DNA of 64,000 nucleotides from Arenimonas composti TR7-09 = DSM 18010 (GTDB lineage: Bacteria > Pseudomonadota > Gammaproteobacteria > Xanthomonadales > Xanthomonadaceae): NCBI RefSeq assembly GCF_000426365.1, contig NZ_KE384525.1, positions 106,072 to 170,071 on the forward strand, in the 5' to 3' direction. The position numbers and the translations under genes are program-made. The stretch's first letter is position 1. Each line of letters begins with the position of its first letter. The notes under the pieces are model-generated. The model saw only the letters and a program-made list of their open reading frames with translations. It did not search any database and was not told where the DNA came from. This document shows, in pieces, positions 61,349 to 64,000 of this stretch.

Positions 61349-63987
61349 GCGCGCTCTGGCCGCTGATGCAGCAGGAACTGCGGCGGCTGCTGCCGCAGTT
61401 GCAGGAACTCGCCGGCCAGCTGACCGGCGGCTGGGATGCGGCCGCGTCGGCGCAGTGGCAGAAGCGCCTTGCGGCGTTCGCCGGCAGCACCCGCGTGCTC
61501 GGCGACACCCCGCTGCTGAACTTCGTCGCCCGCCTGCAGCCGCTGTGGCGTTCGCCCGGTGGCCGTGCCGGTGACGGCGACGAGGCGCGCACCCTGCTGA
61601 TGGCGCTGGACGACCTCGCCGGGCTGCCGTTCGACGAGGCGATGGCCTTCGCGGCGTCCGCGCTGCAACCGGTGGCGACGCCGCCGCCGGTGCTCGGCGA
61701 TGGCGGCGCGCCGGCGGCCCCGCCTGCCGCCACGCCGGCTTCCGCCGCGGCGGTCGAGACGGCACCCGCCAGCGCCGCCGACCAGCGCCTGCGCACGCTG
61801 TTCGCGACCGAGATGGCCGACAAGTGCCAGGCGATGGAACGCGTGCTGCTGCAGCTCGAGCAGGCGCCGGAGCGGCTCGAGCTGATCGCGCCGCTGATGC
61901 GCGCCGCGCACTCGATCAAGGGCGCCGCGCGGGCGGTGCGCATCGACCCGGCAGTGAAACTCTCGCATGCGCTGGAAGACCGGCTGAGCGCGGCGCAGAA
62001 GCGTGGCGAAGCGCTGCCGCCGGCGCTGCTCGAACTGGCGTTGCAGGCGGTCGACCGCCTGCGCCGGCTCGGTACCGATGACGGCGAGGCCGCGCGCCAG
62101 GCCGCCGCGGACACCACCGCGGCGCTGCTGTCCGCGGACGCCGGGACGGCGACGACGGCCGCCGCGCCGGCGCCGGCGTCCGCCGCCGGCGGCGCGATGG
62201 CGCCGCCGGCCGACGCGCCGACCTACATCGACGTCGAGGAAGCCGACCCGATCCTGCGCGTGCGCGCCAGCCACATCGGCCGGCTGATCGCACTCGCCGG
62301 CGACGGCATCGTCGAGAACCGCCGCCTGCGCGGCTTCGGCGAGCGCCAGCTGCGCCTGCGCCGCGAACTCGGCGACAGCGCGCGCGCCCTCGACGAACTG
62401 CACCGCGCCCTCGGCGCGCCCGGCGCCGACACCGCGATCGGCGCGCTGGTCGCCGGCCTGCGCCACCGGCTGTCCGATGCCCGCCACCGCATCAATCACT
62501 GGCTCGACGAATTCAGCGCCTTCGAACGCGAGTCGGCCGACCTCACCGAACGCCTGTACCACTTCGCGAACCAGACCCGGCTGCGGCCGTTCTCCGACAT
62601 CGCCGCGGCCTACCCGCGGGTCGTGCGCGATCTCGGGCGCAGCCTCGGCAAGCGCGTGCGCGCGATCGTCGAGGGCGAGCAGCTGGCGGTCGACCGCGAC
62701 GTGCTCGAACGCCTCGACGCCCCGCTGACCCACCTGCTGCGCAACGCCGTCGACCACGGCATCGAGGCGCCGGCCGTGCGCCTGGCCGCCGGCAAGCCGG
62801 AGGAAGGCACGCTGCGCATCAGCGCCAGCTACCGCGCCGGCATGCTGGCGATCGAGGTCGCCGACGACGGCGCCGGCGTCGACTACGCGAAAGTGCGCAA
62901 GCGCTGGCAGAAACAGCGCGGCCTGGACGCCCGGGCGGCCGCCGCGCTGGACGAGGAGGCACTGGCCGAGACCCTGTTCGTCGCCGGTTTCTCGACCCGC
63001 GACGAGGTCAGCGAGATCAGCGGCCGCGGCGTCGGCCTCGACGCGGTGCGGCAGATGCTCACGCAGCTCGACGGCGAGGTGAGCCTGCACTCGCGCCGCG
63101 GCGGCGGCACCGTGTTCTCGCTGCGGCTGCCGATCTCGCGCGCGGTCACCCGCGCGGTCGCGGTCGAGGTCGCCGGCGAGACCTATGCCTTCCCGCTGCA
63201 GCGCATCGAGCGCCTGGTGCGCGCCGGCGACGACCGGCTGCACCGCCGCGGCGCCTTGCAATACCTCGCGCTCGACGACGACGCGGTGGGTCTGGTGCCG
63301 CTGGCCGAACTGCTCGAACTGGGCACGACCCGGCCGGCCGGCGAAGAGATCGACATCGTCGTCGTCGCTCATGAAGACCGCCGCGTCGGCTTCGCGGTCG
63401 ATGCCGTGCTCGGCGAGTTCGATCTGGCGACGCGGCCGCTGGACCCGCGCCTCGGCCGCGTCGCCGACCTCGCGGCGCTGGCGCTGATGCCGGACGGCGC
63501 CCCGGTGGTGCTGCTCGACATCGAGGACCTGCTGCGCGGCGCGCTGGAACACGAACGCGAACTCGGCCGGCTCGCCGGCGGCGAGGAGGAAGCGCCGCGG
63601 GCGCTGCGCCGCGTGCTGGTCGTCGACGACTCGATCTCGGTGCGCGAACTGGTGCGCCAGCTGCTGGTCGCGCGCGGCTACGAGGTCGAGGTCGCGGTCG
63701 ACGGCATGGACGCCTGGGCGCGCCTGCGCGAATGGCCCTGCGACCTCGTGGTCACCGACGTCGACATGCCGCGCATGGACGGCATCGAGCTCACCCGGTC
63801 GCTGAAACAGGACCCGAAGCTGCGCGCGCTGCCGGTCGTGATCGTCTCCTACCGCGACCGCCCCGAGGACCGCGCGCGCGGCCTCGAGGTGCATGCCGAC
63901 GCCTATCTGACGAAGGCCGATTTCCAGGAACACGGCTTCCTCGACGTCGTCCACCAGCTGATCGGCGACGCCGAGGTCGGCGCGTGA
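61345..63987 (+). CDS. wspE: CheA-REC hybrid histidine kinase (WspE-like)
   Basis: An 880-residue hybrid kinase. A short N-terminal region is followed by an Hpt (P1) domain with His189 in AHSIKGAARAV, a dimerisation region, the HATPase domain (about 450-600; LLRNAVDHGIE, ADDGAGVDY, SGRGVGLDAVRQML), a CheW-like domain (about 600-735) and a C-terminal receiver domain (about 750-875) with phospho-acceptor Asp805 in VVTDVDMPRMDG and the VVDDS start. This layout is that of WspE, which phosphorylates the diguanylate cyclase WspR and the methylesterase WspF. Its stop overlaps a GTG that begins the next gene. Confidence 0.92.
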   Translation: MSALWPLMQQELRRLLPQLQELAGQLTGGWDAAASAQWQKRLAAFAGSTRVLGDTPLLNFVARLQPLWRSPGGRAGDGDEARTLLMALDDLAGLPFDEAMAFAASALQPVATPPPVLGDGGAPAAPPAATPASAAAVETAPASAADQRLRTLFATEMADKCQAMERVLLQLEQAPERLELIAPLMRAAHSIKGAARAVRIDPAVKLSHALEDRLSAAQKRGEALPPALLELALQAVDRLRRLGTDDGEAARQAAADTTAALLSADAGTATTAAAPAPASAAGGAMAPPADAPTYIDVEEADPILRVRASHIGRLIALAGDGIVENRRLRGFGERQLRLRRELGDSARALDELHRALGAPGADTAIGALVAGLRHRLSDARHRINHWLDEFSAFERESADLTERLYHFANQTRLRPFSDIAAAYPRVVRDLGRSLGKRVRAIVEGEQLAVDRDVLERLDAPLTHLLRNAVDHGIEAPAVRLAAGKPEEGTLRISASYRAGMLAIEVADDGAGVDYAKVRKRWQKQRGLDARAAAALDEEALAETLFVAGFSTRDEVSEISGRGVGLDAVRQMLTQLDGEVSLHSRRGGGTVFSLRLPISRAVTRAVAVEVAGETYAFPLQRIERLVRAGDDRLHRRGALQYLALDDDAVGLVPLAELLELGTTRPAGEEIDIVVVAHEDRRVGFAVDAVLGEFDLATRPLDPRLGRVADLAALALMPDGAPVVLLDIEDLLRGALEHERELGRLAGGEEEAPRALRRVLVVDDSISVRELVRQLLVARGYEVEVAVDGMDAWARLREWPCDLVVTDVDMPRMDGIELTRSLKQDPKLRALPVVIVSYRDRPEDRARGLEVHADAYLTKADFQEHGFLDVVHQLIGDAEVGA

Positions 63988-64000
63988 GGCTGGCGGTCGC
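63984..64000 (+). CDS. start of a CheB-like gene (WspF position), cut by window end
   Basis: GTG at 63984 overlaps the CheA-REC stop (GTGA) and opens a frame reading VRLAV, like the MRIAIV start of CheB proteins. The next gene in wsp operons is wspF, the methylesterase. Only 17 bases are visible, so this is an expectation from context. Confidence 0.4.

Overview
The window is a GC-rich (about 70%) chromosomal segment of a gammaproteobacterium. Gene order (miaA-hfq-hflX-hflK-hflC-purA; pyrG-kdsA-eno-ftsB-ispD-ispF-truD; surE-pcm-nlpD), many extragenic palindromes of the GTAGGAGCGGCTTCAGCCGC type, and a FecI/FecR/TonB-receptor locus point to the Xanthomonadaceae/Lysobacteraceae. That placement is inference from synteny and repeats, not from a database search. 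No phage, insertion sequence, CRISPR array, tRNA or rRNA is visible.

Layout. 1-8.4 kb: a small membrane protein, then purA, a DUF2065 gene, hflC, hflK, hflX, hfq, miaA and putP, all on the minus strand. 8.6-16.1 kb: folP, ftsH and rlmE (minus); yhbY and a Mth938-domain gene (plus); nlpD, yqaA, pcm and surE (minus). 16.1-24 kb: an Smr-domain gene (plus), a tiny lipoprotein gene, truD, ispF, ispD, ftsB, eno, kdsA and pyrG as a tightly overlapping minus-strand run. 24-31.5 kb: parE and a secreted protein (plus), a slyD-DUF418-dadA-like-hutG operon (minus) and an NlpC/P60 lipoprotein (plus). 31.6-36.2 kb: a four-gene Csu-type (spore coat U) chaperone-usher pilus operon behind a very good sigma-54 promoter. 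36.2-39.6 kb: two small membrane/unknown genes, a 0.9-kb palindrome-rich gene-free stretch, and rhlE. 39.7-46.4 kb: sigma factor-FecR-TonB receptor (minus) divergent from an exported cyanophycinase/isoaspartyl-peptidase fusion (plus). 46.4-57.2 kb: cupin, EamA exporter, HemJ-like protein, a second DEAD-box helicase, DUF4349 lipoprotein, HI0933 flavoprotein, DUF885 peptidase, acyl-CoA dehydrogenase and DUF1415 protein. 57.3-64 kb: a Wsp-like chemosensory operon (MCP, CheW, CheR-TPR, CheW, CheA-REC, start of a CheB) running off the window.

The most interesting locus is at 39.7-46.4 kb. One signal-peptide-bearing polypeptide joins a cyanophycinase (cyanophycin to beta-Asp-Arg) to a type 2 isoaspartyl peptidase (beta-Asp-Arg to Asp + Arg), and it sits divergent to a cell-surface-signalling TonB receptor. 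The locus reads as a self-contained scavenging system for cyanophycin or isoaspartyl peptides. The second theme is repeats. At least three families of extragenic palindromes sit exactly at gene ends, supply the stop codons of several genes, and in pyrG are translated as a C-terminal tail that abuts the kdsA ribosome-binding site.
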